The position numbers were made by a program, and so were the translations under genes. A stretch of 64,000 nt of DNA, taken from positions 3,299,557-3,363,556 of the forward strand of contig NZ_CP130886.1 in assembly GCF_030622045.1 (NCBI RefSeq). The letters run 5' to 3'. Below the pieces are notes generated by a model. It was not told where the DNA came from and searched no databases. It saw only the letters and a program-made list of their open reading frames with translations. The stretch comes from Planctellipticum variicoloris. Its GTDB lineage: Bacteria > Planctomycetota > Planctomycetia > Planctomycetales > Planctomycetaceae. Positions 51,101-60,434 of the stretch are shown piece by piece; position 1 is the stretch's first letter; every line of letters starts with the position of its first letter.

Positions 51101-53331
51101 TCCTTCGAATCGGACAGTTGCTGAGAGACCGTGGCCGGCAGGGATTCGACGAAGCGAATCAGTTTCTGCAGAGCGTGGGCGACCAGAACGCCAGCCTGAT
51201 CACCGGCGACGTGGCGCGGCTCGCGTCGGAACTCGCGCTCAGAAATCGGCAGAATGATCGAGCGATGGAACTGCTCTCGAAACTGGCTCGGGACTCCAGC
51301 AGCTTCCGTGACAACTACACGCTGGCAGTCGCCAAGATGTCTACCGGCGACCTCGGGCCAGAGACGGAAACCCTGCTGAAGAAGGTGACGACGGAACTCG
51401 CACCAGCGGAACCGGCTGGCTGGGTCAAACTCGTCGACTATTACGCTCAGACCAAGAACTGGGCTGCCGCCGAACAGACCATTGCCGATTCGGCCGCCAG
51501 GCTTCCGAACGAGCCGCAACCGACGGCGTCATTGACCCGCGGCGTGATGTACGAGCTGCTGGCTGCAGCAGACGCCGAGCGCCGGCAGCAGCACTTGACC
51601 GCGGCCTCCAAAGCCTATGAAGAAGCTCTTCAATCCGCCGCCAACGCTGGCGACGACACCAGCATGCTGATGATCGCGGCGGAGCACTACGTGCGGATCG
51701 GCTCGACCGTCCGGGCTGGCGAACTGCTCAGTCAGTTGCTGTTGCCGACGCGGGCGGTGCCGGACGAAGTCCGTCGCTGGGCGCGTCGCCGACAGGCTCT
51801 GACGGTGGCCGTAGGCGGCAACTATGACGATACGCTGCGTTCGCTGGAGCTGCTCCGCACCGCGCGCGAGCAGGGGGCCGACAAGTCGGCGGAGAACCTG
51901 AGGCTGCAACTGCAATTGCTGGAACGGCTGCCCAGCGTCGAATCCCAGGCCAGCCGCGTCGATCTGCTGCGGGAACTGCAGAAACAGGGCGGCCTCACGG
52001 CCGAAGAACAGCTTCAACTGGCAGAACTGCTCGCGGCAGGCGGAGACCGCGCCGGAGCACTGGCCGAATTCCGCAACCTGCTGGCGGCGAATAACGAATT
52101 CGCCCGAGGGCGAGCGGCCTACATTGTCATGCTGGCCCGCTCGGCTGGAAGGGACGGCACGACGCTCGACGAGGCCAGGAACCAGCTCGACCTGCTGCGC
52201 CGCCAGGAGCCCGGCTCCTGGCGAACCGCACTGATTCATGCTCGCGTCCTTGCGGCCGACGGCAAAGTTGACGAGGCGGCCGCGCTGGTCTCGCAGTTCC
52301 TGAAGCAGCGAGTCGAAGGGACCTCAAACAATCCCGTGCGGGACGCCCTCGACCAGGAAAATCTGGCGGAACTGCTCTACTGGCTGCAGCGGGATCTGCG
52401 GGTTCGCAGCAGCGCCGCACTCTCGGCCGCGCTCGCCGATGCCATTCGCCTCTATCAGGCGGGACGTCGCGACGATGCGGTCAAGAGCCTGCTGCAAGGT
52501 CCGATGGAACCGCTGCTGGAAGATCTGCGGTTTGAAGTGATCCTGCAGGCCGCAGCTCTGTTTGAGGAGTTGAAACTGCCCACCGCTGAGGCATTGTATC
52601 GAGAGTACGTCGCCAAGTCGCCGCGCCCGACGGCGCCAATTCAACTCGCCCGCTTCCTCGTCCGCCACGACCGGATCGAAGAAGCACTCAAGCTGTGCGA
52701 GCAGAGCTGGCAAACGCTCCCCAAACTCGGTGTGTGCGCAGTCGTGATTCAGGCAGCCCGCATGGTTCCGTCCGATCGGCGAGAGATCTTTAAACCGTGG
52801 CAAGCACGAATTACAGAGGAAGCGACGAAACCGGACTCCCCGGATCGACAGGTTATGGAAATCGCGCTGGCCGAGCTGACGACCGTTCTCGGTGAACCGG
52901 ACGGAGCAATCGCCGCGTTTCGCCGGGCCGTTGCGGAGAATCCGAAAGACGTCGCTGCGCTCAATAATCTGGCCTACGTGCTCGCCCGACGGGGAGAAGA
53001 TCTCGACACCGCCGAGAAATCGATCAACGAAGCGATCGCCATCGAAGGCGCAGTGCCGGACCTGGTCGATACCCGCTCGCTGGTCTATCTGGCGAAAGGG
53101 CAGTTTGCGGAGGCGCTGGCGGTAATCGCGCCGTTGGCAAAACCCCGCGCCCCGGCGGGAATTCACCTGCGGCTGGCGGAATGCCTCTGGAAGCTCAAAC
53201 GCTTCCCCGAAGCCCGGCAGGCCCTCGATCTGGCGCGTCGTAACGGGTTCAAGCTCGACGATCTGCTGCCGCTCGACCGGGCTCCGACGGAGGAAATGCT
53301 GCGCGATCTCGATGCCGCCGCAAAGAAATAG
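48109..53331 (+). CDS. Giant membrane-anchored TPR protein with an EF-hand-like loop
   Basis: A 1740-residue protein. After a 40-residue Pro-rich cytoplasmic start it has one helix (LLLGTFVLLAVLGGGAW), so the remaining 1680 residues should lie in the periplasm. They consist of many TPR-like helical pairs, such as QARKAEEQGKASEALQYYTQ and NPKDVAALNNLAYVLARRGE near the end. At residues 357-368 the sequence DLNDDGIVTREE fits a calcium-binding EF-hand loop exactly. TTG 48109 is the first start. Proteins of this type often accompany PEP-CTERM/exosortase systems and may scaffold envelope assembly; this role is inference. It ends just before a strong terminator. Confidence 0.85.
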   Translation: MAARVVPPSAQDASPVTTVPPPVSPANAQPEHPDHLDVVPQINMRLLLGTFVLLAVLGGGAWFARRHFVRHNVEMYLVQARKAEEQGKASEALQYYTQYLEFGRGIGQNEKATQGRRLEALNRIGALVAEQPESGPQIDRLFRTYEESLRLDPAQREIRHKLVTILMRMDRSTDARSHLKLLQEEVKPGKPAAELAYLTGVCLYREGKYPDSQAAFLTSIREWPQQVVAYLGLAELWTTHPDQMVALTTKTQPDGPAWQDLAQILKPREDSRVVNGVTAAAAVLQAMRAAAPGVDSTLAAARFLSALEQKSDRLPLPPEEAEVLVRAVFEIGGATKYLNGQLEGPDRWSPDLPALADLNDDGIVTREELKARFVRGDQLTRIDRAERLLQELQSRPDAAPRQTDVLLALSNLYSAKAAVVALYAPDELAATRELARKTVAAGLDLTPPDVRFLLSGVELDLQDLDQNADKAAQLQQLQSAEAKLKAGIADLVKSRSAEKPATAEVDENWTVPSNNVDLQSIEVQARFGLTNLILSQLALADPAAQADLQASLKSETAALERAGGGKVLLDYLEVRRLMFEQQFADARKIGVKLLEQIKSVPGLVRQVTLLVADCQGRTGNPDAQLDVLRNQVELDPLWLEGRRAMAESLLAVGRLDEAIDEYVPAVVLPGAGERLLELRIVRNANLAPAQRKWDRAEPLLQYLLERKPTTVRAILLAAELRRLQGATAKALADDQGIENPAEVQQKLLEAEQSLKMAREAFPKDLGVRVAEVNFASGRFDLPEPERLVLAESLLAAAREDLGADVELDLADARLQIQRFPGEAGDRLAVIARERTGLTQPQRIRLLTGLAQLADRTTTPQSARPFWEELSRLQPENLEPRLQIAQLMLAAAGQPGGSMDEPAWEKLLASIKELEGTSAGNVGYLQAMRLLEHPGDDAARPKNLKAAEVLLTAAAKLRPYWSAIPRAQGILAELQSDSVRALERYQQAFALGDRTPVVVLRIGQLLRDRGRQGFDEANQFLQSVGDQNASLITGDVARLASELALRNRQNDRAMELLSKLARDSSSFRDNYTLAVAKMSTGDLGPETETLLKKVTTELAPAEPAGWVKLVDYYAQTKNWAAAEQTIADSAARLPNEPQPTASLTRGVMYELLAAADAERRQQHLTAASKAYEEALQSAANAGDDTSMLMIAAEHYVRIGSTVRAGELLSQLLLPTRAVPDEVRRWARRRQALTVAVGGNYDDTLRSLELLRTAREQGADKSAENLRLQLQLLERLPSVESQASRVDLLRELQKQGGLTAEEQLQLAELLAAGGDRAGALAEFRNLLAANNEFARGRAAYIVMLARSAGRDGTTLDEARNQLDLLRRQEPGSWRTALIHARVLAADGKVDEAAALVSQFLKQRVEGTSNNPVRDALDQENLAELLYWLQRDLRVRSSAALSAALADAIRLYQAGRRDDAVKSLLQGPMEPLLEDLRFEVILQAAALFEELKLPTAEALYREYVAKSPRPTAPIQLARFLVRHDRIEEALKLCEQSWQTLPKLGVCAVVIQAARMVPSDRREIFKPWQARITEEATKPDSPDRQVMEIALAELTTVLGEPDGAIAAFRRAVAENPKDVAALNNLAYVLARRGEDLDTAEKSINEAIAIEGAVPDLVDTRSLVYLAKGQFAEALAVIAPLAKPRAPAGIHLRLAECLWKLKRFPEARQALDLARRNGFKLDDLLPLDRAPTEEMLRDLDAAAKK

Positions 53332-53366
53332 GCAAGTGTTCTATCGAGGCCAGCGCCATTGAACAG

Positions 53367-53405
53367 AAAAGCCCCCGCTCTCCACTGAGGAGAGCGGGGG
53401 CTTTT
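53367..53405 (+). terminator. Rho-independent terminator after the giant TPR gene
   Basis: A 13-base GC-rich stem, GCCCCCGCTCTCC with GGAGAGCGGGGGC, has a four-base ACTGA-type loop and is flanked by AAAA on the left and TTTTT on the right. It works for both strands, so it also separates the tRNA gene on the opposite strand. Confidence 0.96.
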
Positions 53406-53438
53406 TCACATCGGGCAGATTCGAAGTCCGCCAAAAAG

Positions 53439-53510
53439 AGGCTCCGCCCGGATTCGAACCGGGGATGGTGGATTTGCAATCCACTGCCTTAGCCACTTGG
53501 CTACGGAGCC
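53439..53510 (-). tRNA. tRNA-Cys (anticodon GCA)
   Basis: Reading on the minus strand, the acceptor stem GGCTCCG pairs with CGGAGCC, the anticodon arm is GTGGA TTGCAAA TCCAC giving anticodon GCA, and the T arm is CCGG TTCGAAT CCGG. The discriminator base is T (U73), as expected for tRNA-Cys. CCA is not encoded. The fold is complete, so the gene should be functional. Confidence 0.97.
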
Positions 53511-53942
53511 ACTGTTGTCGAGCCGCCAGCAGACCAGTTTCGAGTTACAAGGCGAACCAGGCAACCCCAAGGCTTCCGACGTCGACCGACGAGGGTTGTA
53601 TCGGATGACTGCCCCCCGCCGGTTGAATCGGATCGACCGAGTTTTCGACCGGTTCAGCAGGACCTGCAACCGACGAGAGGGATGCTAATGACTGAGAATG
53701 GTTCGGTCAACCGACTGAGAGAAATTGGGGAGATGGCGTAACCCCGGACTACTTTAACGGTTGCGATTATCAAATATCGGTGGCGGCGCGATTCTCCAGC
53801 AGAGGCGACAGCACGACGGGCGACGTCAGTAGAGCGAACTCGCGTCGAGCAGTAGGATGCTCTCTCCCAGGAAGGGAACCGATCGGCGGAGTCCGGACCT
53901 GCTCTGTTGCGCGGAAGCTCCGCGAATTCCCAAGGAATGCCG
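53511..53942. other. 432-base region with no recognisable gene
   Basis: Open frames exist on both strands, but none has protein-like composition or a ribosome site. It contains the promoters of tRNA-Cys on the minus strand and of the next gene on the plus strand. No further RNA gene is visible. Confidence 0.5.
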
Positions 53943-54740
53943 ATGGCTGGCGTCGCCCCCGCTGATACCGAACAGGACTTGATTTCGCGCGCGCAAATGG
54001 CGATCAGCCATTGCAACTGGGAAGTCGGCGAATGCGCTGCACTCTGGACTCGGCGCTTCGCCCGCGGACGAACGGACGGCGACTTCGGACAGCTCGTGGG
54101 CTTGAGCCCCGATCAGGTATACCAGCGTCGCCGCGTCTGGGAAACATTTTCCGATGTTTATGCGAACTACGCCGACCTGAAGTGGTCGCATTTTTACACC
54201 TCGCTCAACTGGGACGACGCGGCCGAGTGCCTGCAATGGGCGCAGGACATCGGCGCCACGGTCTCCGAAATGAAGGCCTGGCGCCGGGCGCAGCGCGGCG
54301 AGGATCTGACCGCTCCGTCGGACGAAGAGTTCTTCAGCGCGCTCGTGGACGATCCAACGCTCGTTCGAATGCCGCAGCCGGCGGACGCCAGGGCCGGTGG
54401 AGCGGAATCGAGCCGCGCGCCGTTTGATGCCGACGCTGAGACGCAGCTCGCCATGCCTGCAGCGTCGGTCGCCCGGGACATTGGCGAAAGCCCCGAGTAC
54501 GCTCCGTTTCACGATGGCGCAGTGACGCCCCCGCGTTCGGCCGATGCGTCCAGCCGTCAGGCCCAGGAGCAACCATCGACCGAACAGATCGTCAAGCGGA
54601 TGACATCGGCCCTGGAACGCTGCAGCAGCCTCATGACTGACGAATTTCTGCAGCGATTCGACTCGGTCGGCGGCAAGACCCGCAAGCGATTTCTGGCGGC
54701 GTTCGTGGCACTCCGCGACAAACTGGACGGACTGGAGTAA
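53943..54740 (+). CDS. Putative HTH-containing protein, unknown function
   Basis: A 265-residue soluble protein. Residues about 15-65 look like a helix-turn-helix (AQMAISHCNWEVGECAALWT, then GDFGQLVGLSPDQVYQRRRV), followed by YADLKWSHFYTSLNWDDAAE and LQWAQDIGATVSEMKAWRRA. This resembles the small region seen in plasmid partition and transfer regulators, but there is no firm family match. The C-terminal third is charged and helical (RMTSALERCSSLMTDEFLQR). ATG 53943 has an aagga site seven bases before it. Its target is unknown. Confidence 0.75.
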   Translation: MAGVAPADTEQDLISRAQMAISHCNWEVGECAALWTRRFARGRTDGDFGQLVGLSPDQVYQRRRVWETFSDVYANYADLKWSHFYTSLNWDDAAECLQWAQDIGATVSEMKAWRRAQRGEDLTAPSDEEFFSALVDDPTLVRMPQPADARAGGAESSRAPFDADAETQLAMPAASVARDIGESPEYAPFHDGAVTPPRSADASSRQAQEQPSTEQIVKRMTSALERCSSLMTDEFLQRFDSVGGKTRKRFLAAFVALRDKLDGLE

Positions 54741-54780
54741 ACTGAGGAAAGCGACGGCCTCTTTCAGGGGCCACCGGTGG

Positions 54781-55974
54781 ATGAGTCGTGTCAGCCGCCA
54801 AGGAACCCCGGTCGTGAGTCTCGAACTCGACCCTGCACTGCGCCATCGACGCTCGATTCCGCCGGAGGGAGTCAACGTCTGGCTGGTGGTGCTGCTCCTG
54901 CTGTCGGTCGCCGCGATTCTCGCTCAGTCGTCCGGCCTGTTCCAGCGGCATGTCGTCGCAACGCCCCGCGAGATCACGCCGCGCGGCGACTTGGCGGCAG
55001 ACGAAATATCGACCATTGAAATCTTCCGGGCGGCGTCACCCAGCGTGGTCCATATCACCACGGTCGCAGTTCAGCAGGATCTGTTCGGCTTCAAGGCGGT
55101 CGAAATTCCCGAAGGAACGGGCAGCGGTTTCATCTGGGACGCTCAGGGTCACATCGTCACCAATTTCCACGTCATCAAGGAGGCTCAGGGCGCGCGCGTT
55201 GCGCTGACGGACAGCTCCACCTGGGACGCCCGACTCGTCGGCTATGCCGCTGACAAAGACCTGGCGGTTCTGAAAATCGACGCACCGGCGGACAAGCTCG
55301 CTCCGATTGCCATCGGCACCTCGCAGAATCTGCAGGTCGGCCAGAAGACTTTTGCCATCGGCAATCCATTCGGGCTGGACCAGACCTTGACGACCGGAGT
55401 GATCAGCGGTCTGGGACGCGAAATCCCCTCGCACGGCGGCAGGTCCATCGAAGGGGTCATTCAGACGGACGCGGCCATCAATCCGGGGAATTCCGGCGGC
55501 CCCCTGCTCGACAGTGCCGGCTTGATGATCGGAGTCAACACGGCAATCTACAGTACGTCCGGCCGATACTCCGGAATCGGCTTCGCGGTTCCCGTCGATA
55601 CGGTCAATCACTACGTGCCGCAGCTCATCGAGCATGGTAAGATCGTGCGGCCGGGAATTGGCTGCGACTTCCTCGAAGACTGGGTCGCGCGTCGACTGGG
55701 AGTGTCCGAGGGAGTGCTTATCCGGCAGGTCGCCCCGGGATCGACGGCTTCTGCCGTCGGACTGGCCCCGACGTATGCGGACCGGCGCGGCATTCATATC
55801 GGCGATGTGATTCTGCGCGTCAACGACGTGCCGACTCACGACAAGAACGAGCTTCTGAAGGTCTTTGAAAAGCAGCAGGTCGGGGCGGAGGTTTCGCTGA
55901 CGGTCGGTCGCGCCGGCCGGGAGATCAGGGTCGCCGTAACGCTTCAGGCCGATGTCGATCGATCGGACCAGTAG
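54781..55974 (+). CDS. Membrane-anchored HtrA-type serine protease
   Basis: A 397-residue S1C protease of the DegS/HtrA type. Residues 33-50 (VWLVVLLLLSVAAILAQ) form one membrane anchor. The catalytic triad is visible: His130 in GHIVTNFHVIKEAQG, Asp160 in DKDLAVLKID and Ser238 in NPGNSGGPLLDSAG. One PDZ domain follows (about 290-390: EGVLIRQVAPGSTASAVGL, GIHIGDVILRVNDVPTHDK). It would cleave misfolded envelope proteins or a stress regulator in the periplasm. ATG 54781 follows the preceding gene after 40 bases. Confidence 0.95.
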   Translation: MSRVSRQGTPVVSLELDPALRHRRSIPPEGVNVWLVVLLLLSVAAILAQSSGLFQRHVVATPREITPRGDLAADEISTIEIFRAASPSVVHITTVAVQQDLFGFKAVEIPEGTGSGFIWDAQGHIVTNFHVIKEAQGARVALTDSSTWDARLVGYAADKDLAVLKIDAPADKLAPIAIGTSQNLQVGQKTFAIGNPFGLDQTLTTGVISGLGREIPSHGGRSIEGVIQTDAAINPGNSGGPLLDSAGLMIGVNTAIYSTSGRYSGIGFAVPVDTVNHYVPQLIEHGKIVRPGIGCDFLEDWVARRLGVSEGVLIRQVAPGSTASAVGLAPTYADRRGIHIGDVILRVNDVPTHDKNELLKVFEKQQVGAEVSLTVGRAGREIRVAVTLQADVDRSDQ

Positions 55975-56007
55975 CACAAGCCTTTTTCCAGTAAGGTGCA
56001 GACAGTC

Positions 56008-56376
56008 ATGACGGAAGAATCCCTCGTGCAGGTGAGCCATGATGGAGACATCACCATCGTGGAGTTTCCGGCACGCCTCAAGCACCTCGACGAACCCGTA
56101 ATCGCCGATATCAGCCGCGGTCTCGTCGCCGCCGCAGAAAGCAGCACCGCCGGCCGACTGGTCCTCGACCTGTCGCATGTCGAATTCTTCGGATCGTCGT
56201 TCATCGAAGCTCTGTTTCGCGCCTGGAATCGATTGAACCAGGGCCAGAAGGGTCGGCTGGTCCTCTGCGGCGTGCAGGAGTATTGCCGCGAAGTTCTGGA
56301 AGTCACGCACCTCGACCGTCTCTGGCCGATCGTTCCGACGCGCGAGGCGGCGATAGCGGCCTGCGCGTCGGTATAG
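56008..56376 (+). CDS. STAS-domain anti-sigma factor antagonist
   Basis: A 122-residue SpoIIAA-type protein. The STAS core has DGDITIVEFPARLKHLDEPV, LVLDLSHVEFFGSSFIEALF with a candidate phosphorylatable Ser in GSS, and the final helix. Such proteins bind an anti-sigma kinase when unphosphorylated and are dephosphorylated by a PP2C-type phosphatase; one of that type is encoded at 61620-63611. ATG 56008 is preferred to one four codons earlier because the family starts right after. The cognate sigma factor and kinase are not in the window. Confidence 0.9.
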   Translation: MTEESLVQVSHDGDITIVEFPARLKHLDEPVIADISRGLVAAAESSTAGRLVLDLSHVEFFGSSFIEALFRAWNRLNQGQKGRLVLCGVQEYCREVLEVTHLDRLWPIVPTREAAIAACASV

Positions 56377-56671
56377 GATCAAGTTCCCGATCCGCGACAT
56401 TGTGTGTGATGACTGCAACACCCGTCACAGATTTTCCGACACCCGTCGAACATTCATGCCTGCCGGTCGAACGAGCTCCCGCGTTGCGCCTCTCCGCACG
56501 AGCAATGGCGAATTACGTGTTCTCGCTCATTCACGGGCGACTACATTTCCTGTGACTTTGTAAGCCACGGATTTCCTGCTCTCGACGAATCAGTAGTGAC
56601 GATGTACAAGCACGGCGACGACTCGTTTTCGGGAGCGAGCCCCTTCTTGTGCTCATCAACGACAGGGCGAA

Positions 56672-57919
56672 ATGTCGGTCGACTCCAAATCTTCCAGCCC
56701 GTCCGACGCTGCTGCCGTCGATATCTATCTGGCGCGACAGCCCATCTTTGATCGTTCGCTGCGAGTCGTCGCCTACGAGCTTCTATTCCGCAGCAATTCG
56801 GCCAACGCGGCCAAGATCTCGAACCCCATCGAAGCGACGGCGCAATTGCTGCTGAATGCGTTTGTGTCGGTCGGTCTGAACGATCTCGTCGGCGACCGAA
56901 AGGCATTCGTGAATCTGCCGCGCGAGTTTCTCGTCGGAAAGTATCCCCTGCCAGCCAGTCCCGATCAGCTCGTCCTGGAGATTCTGGAAAACGTCGAAAT
57001 TGACGACGAGTTGATCCTGGGCGTGAAAGAGCTGCGCCGGCACGGCTACACCATCGCGCTCGACGACGTCCTCTTTGAACCAAAGCTGGTGCCGCTCCTG
57101 AGCCTGGCGACAATCGTCAAGATGGAGCTCCCGCTGGCGCCCCGCTCGGAGTGGGGGCGCCACCTGGAGCAGTTTCGGCGCTATTCAGTGCAGGTCCTGG
57201 CAGAGAAGGTCGAAACGGAGGAAGACTTCGACCACTGCCACGCGCTCGGCTTCGACTTTTTTCAAGGATACTTCTTCTGCCGGCCCAAGATGGTCGCAGG
57301 ACGGCAGCTCAATACCGGCCAGGCCGCCGTCCTGCAGCTCCTTTCCAGGCTGTCGGATCCGAAGGTCTCGATCGACGCCGTCGAGCAGATCTTCAAGTCC
57401 GACGGCAGTCTCAGCTACAAGCTGCTGCGGTACATCAATTCTTCCAAGTTCGGTCTGCGCCGGAATATCGATTCGCTCCGGCAGGCCATTACGCTGATCG
57501 GGCTGAGCGGCGTGAGAACGCTCGCCATGCTGCTGGTCCTCAGCGGCCTCGAAGCCAGGCAGTCGGAAGTCGTCGCGACAGCGGTCCGCCGGGCGCTGCT
57601 CTGCGAACGGCTGGCGCGAAAGCTGCGAACGGTCGATCCCAGCGAATCCTTCACGGCCGGTCTGGTTTCAGGCCTGGATGCCATTTTTCGCGTCCCGCTC
57701 TCCGGGCTGGTCGGCACGCTCTCGGTTTCCGACGCGATCCGGCAGGCCGTCCTCGAGCATGTCGGCCCGATCGGCGAAATTGTCGCGTGCGCCCGATCTC
57801 ATGAGCAGATCGACAAGCTCGTCTCTCCCTGCGGCCATCTGTCCGCCCAGGACGTTTTGTCGGCGTTTGTCGAGTCTCTGGCTGAGGCCGACGACCTTCT
57901 CGCGGCTCCGTCCCCCTGA
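56672..57919 (+). CDS. EAL-HDOD signalling protein, catalytically degenerate EAL
   Basis: A 415-residue protein combining an EAL-like domain (about residues 10-200) and an HDOD domain (about 205-400). The EAL motif reads VAYELLFR instead of E-A-L and DDFG is changed to DDVLF, so c-di-GMP hydrolysis is unlikely, as in the YuxH group; AEKVETEEDFDHCHALGFDF and QGYFFCRP are retained. The HDOD part has LQLLSRLSDPKVSIDAVEQI, SLSYKLLRYINSSKFGLRRN and AITLIGLSGVRTLAMLLVLS. It probably binds and signals. ATG 56672 is the start. It is not close to any of the polysaccharide genes. Confidence 0.92.
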   Translation: MSVDSKSSSPSDAAAVDIYLARQPIFDRSLRVVAYELLFRSNSANAAKISNPIEATAQLLLNAFVSVGLNDLVGDRKAFVNLPREFLVGKYPLPASPDQLVLEILENVEIDDELILGVKELRRHGYTIALDDVLFEPKLVPLLSLATIVKMELPLAPRSEWGRHLEQFRRYSVQVLAEKVETEEDFDHCHALGFDFFQGYFFCRPKMVAGRQLNTGQAAVLQLLSRLSDPKVSIDAVEQIFKSDGSLSYKLLRYINSSKFGLRRNIDSLRQAITLIGLSGVRTLAMLLVLSGLEARQSEVVATAVRRALLCERLARKLRTVDPSESFTAGLVSGLDAIFRVPLSGLVGTLSVSDAIRQAVLEHVGPIGEIVACARSHEQIDKLVSPCGHLSAQDVLSAFVESLAEADDLLAAPSP

Positions 57920-57967
57920 GAGAGCCGAATCCGGAGCCTTCCGGCGTCGTCGAAAACGAAGGCCCAG

Positions 57968-59242
57968 CTATTCGGGCAATTCGTGGGCCACGAGATCCGC
58001 GTACGTTTCGCGGCGGCGGATCACTTTCACGCTGCTGCCGTCAACCAGAATCTCCGCAGCGCGCGGCCGGGAATTGTAGTTGCTGCTCATCGACATGCCG
58101 TATGCCCCGGCGCTGAAAGTCGCCAGCAGATCCCCGCGTTTCAGCGGCGGCAGGCAGCGGTCCTTCGCGAAGTAATCGCTCGACTCGCAGATTGGACCGA
58201 CGACGTCGGTCTTCTCGCAACCCGGGATTTCCCCCTCGACGTTTTCCGGCATCGCGACCTGCGGCCGAACCGGCCACAGCCGGTGGAACGAATCGTACAT
58301 CGCCGGACGAATCAGATCGTTCATGGCCCCGTCCTGAATCACGAACAGTTTGCCCCCTTCTCGCTTCGTAAAGACGACCCGACTCACCAGCACGGCCGAA
58401 TTGCCGACGACAAACCGCCCCGGTTCGAGAACCAGCCGGCAGCCCGCCTCCCGTGCCGCCGGCACGATGACTTCCGCATAGACCGACGCCGCCGGCCCTT
58501 CGTTCTGGCGATAGCTGATCCCGAAGCCTCCGCCAAGATTCAGCCAGCGGATGTTGTGCCCCTTCGCGCGCAGCGACTGAACGACTTCGACCGCCTTGCG
58601 GCCGGCCAGTTCATATGGCTCCGTGGTGAGAATCGGCGATCCCAGGTGCATGTGAATGCCGAGCAGCTCCAGATGCGGATCGCGAAGCACTTTGTCCGCC
58701 AGCTCCTGAAACCGTTCGATGTCCATCCCGAACTTGTTTCCCTTTTTCCCGGTCGTCGTCTTGGCGTGCGTCTTCGCGTCGATATCCGGATTCAGGCGGA
58801 GCGCGATCGGCCCCACGACGCCCAGCTCGGCGGCGATGCGGGAGATCGCGTCCAGTTCGGCTTCGCTCTCGACATCGAACATCAAAATCCGGTTTTCGAG
58901 GGCGAAGCGAATCTCCTCGTCCGTCTTGCCGACGCCCGCAAAGACCACCTTGGTCGGATCCGCACCGGCCGCCTTGACGCGATACAGCTCGCCCCCGGAA
59001 ACAACGTCGAAGCTGCTCCCGGCCTCGTGCATGACCTGCAGGATGCCGAGATTCGAGTTCGCTTTGACGGAGTAGCAGATCACCGGCTCGGCCGCGGCGA
59101 ACGCCTGCTGAATCTGGCCGAGTTGATGCCGCAGGAACGCCTTCGAGTAGATCCACAACGGCGTCCCGTACTCGGCCGCCAGGCGCGACACCGGGACATC
59201 TTCGCAGTACAGTTCGTCGTTGCGGTAAACAAAGGGCTGCAT
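57968..59242 (-). CDS. lysA: Diaminopimelate decarboxylase
   Basis: LysA converts meso-diaminopimelate to lysine with PLP. The 424-residue protein has the PLP-lysine motif [15 protein letters not shown], the HMHLGS block, the phosphate-binding [38 protein letters not shown] and the C-terminal [20 protein letters not shown] with the conserved [19 protein letters not shown] 59242 gives a normal start. It lies 59 bases after asd, so both enzymes of the lysine/DAP route are probably transcribed together. Confidence 0.97.
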   Translation of the reverse strand: MQPFVYRNDELYCEDVPVSRLAAEYGTPLWIYSKAFLRHQLGQIQQAFAAAEPVICYSVKANSNLGILQVMHEAGSSFDVVSGGELYRVKAAGADPTKVVFAGVGKTDEEIRFALENRILMFDVESEAELDAISRIAAELGVVGPIALRLNPDIDAKTHAKTTTGKKGNKFGMDIERFQELADKVLRDPHLELLGIHMHLGSPILTTEPYELAGRKAVEVVQSLRAKGHNIRWLNLGGGFGISYRQNEGPAASVYAEVIVPAAREAGCRLVLEPGRFVVGNSAVLVSRVVFTKREGGKLFVIQDGAMNDLIRPAMYDSFHRLWPVRPQVAMPENVEGEIPGCEKTDVVGPICESSDYFAKDRCLPPLKRGDLLATFSAGAYGMSMSSNYNSRPRAAEILVDGSSVKVIRRRETYADLVAHELPE

Positions 59243-59301
59243 GGCGGATCAATTCTCGCAGAAAGGCTCGATCTCGGGAGAGAGCAGGGGAGGGAGGGGG
59301 C

Positions 59302-60309
59302 TCAGCCGGCGTGCTTCGCCAGCAGTTCGGCAATCTGCACGGCGTTTGTGGCGGCGCCTTTGCGGAGATTGTCGCTGACGCACCAGAAAGCCAGCCCGTT
59401 GGGGTGCGACAGGTCTTTGCGAATCCGGCCGATGAAGACCAGATCACTCCCCGTGCAGTTGCTCGGCATCGGATATCCGCCGGCAACCTGATCGTCGACG
59501 ACCCGGATGCCGGGGAAATTCGAGAAGAGCTGGCGGGCCTCTTCCACACTCACCGGACGTTCCGTCTCGACCAGAATCGTTTCGCTGTGGCAGTTGGCCA
59601 CGGGAATCCGGATGCACGTCGGACAGACTTGGATGGACTCGTCTCCCAGAATCTTCCGGGTCTCATAGACCATCTTGAGCTCTTCGCTGGTGTAGCCCCC
59701 CTCCTTGAAGCCGCCGATCTGCGGGATCGCGTTGAATGCGATCGGGGAGGTAAAAGCCTTGTACTCGTAGGCGTCGCCGTTGAGCTGGGACCGCGTCCCC
59801 TCCAGCAGATCCTCCGTTCCCTGCAGTCCGGCGCCGCTGACCGCCTGATACGTACTGACGACTACTCGTCGGACCCGGGCCGCGTCGTGCAGCGGCTTCA
59901 GTGCCATCGCCATCTGCGTTGTCGAACAGTTCGGGCTGGCGATGATTCCCTTCGCATTCAGCGCGTCCTGCGGGTTGATCTCCGGAATCACCAGCGCCAC
60001 GTCGGGCTTCATCCGGAAGTACCCGGATTCGTCGATCACCTTGCACCCTGCGGCGACCGCGGCCGGCAGGAATTCCGCCGCAACTTCGTCCGGCGTACTG
60101 GCGACGACCAGGTCGACTCCGGCGAAAGCCTTCGGCTCCAGCAGCTCAATGGTGTATTCGCGCCCCTTGAACGTGAGTTTGGAGCCGGCGCTGCGGGCGG
60201 ACGCCAGAAACCGGTAATTGCGCGCCAGTTCCGGCCGCTCTTCGAGAAGCCGCAGCATGATGCGGCCCACAGCTCCCGTCGCCCCGACCACCGCCATCGT
60301 TCCAAACAC
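59302..60309 (-). CDS. asd: Aspartate-semialdehyde dehydrogenase
   Basis: Asd reduces aspartyl phosphate to the semialdehyde for lysine, DAP, threonine and methionine synthesis. The 335-residue protein has the NADP loop VVGATGAVGRIML, the catalytic Cys in IIASPNCSTTQMAMALKPLH, a conserved VSTYQAVSGAGLQG and the RIPVANCHSETILVETERPV region. GTG 60309, preceded by gaagggg, gives MFGTMAVVGATGAVG, a normal family start; the longer frame to 60417 is not credible. It is the first gene of a two-gene unit with lysA. Confidence 0.96.
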   Translation of the reverse strand: MFGTMAVVGATGAVGRIMLRLLEERPELARNYRFLASARSAGSKLTFKGREYTIELLEPKAFAGVDLVVASTPDEVAAEFLPAAVAAGCKVIDESGYFRMKPDVALVIPEINPQDALNAKGIIASPNCSTTQMAMALKPLHDAARVRRVVVSTYQAVSGAGLQGTEDLLEGTRSQLNGDAYEYKAFTSPIAFNAIPQIGGFKEGGYTSEELKMVYETRKILGDESIQVCPTCIRIPVANCHSETILVETERPVSVEEARQLFSNFPGIRVVDDQVAGGYPMPSNCTGSDLVFIGRIRKDLSHPNGLAFWCVSDNLRKGAATNAVQIAELLAKHAG

Positions 60310-60434
60310 GGAAAACCCCTTCGCTGTCGCTGAATAGACGGACCTCGGGCGCAGAATCGCCCGCTCAGTCCGACACACTATACGCGGGGGTGGTTCGGAG
60401 CTGCAAACGAAGCGCAACAGGGCTTCAACGTGAC

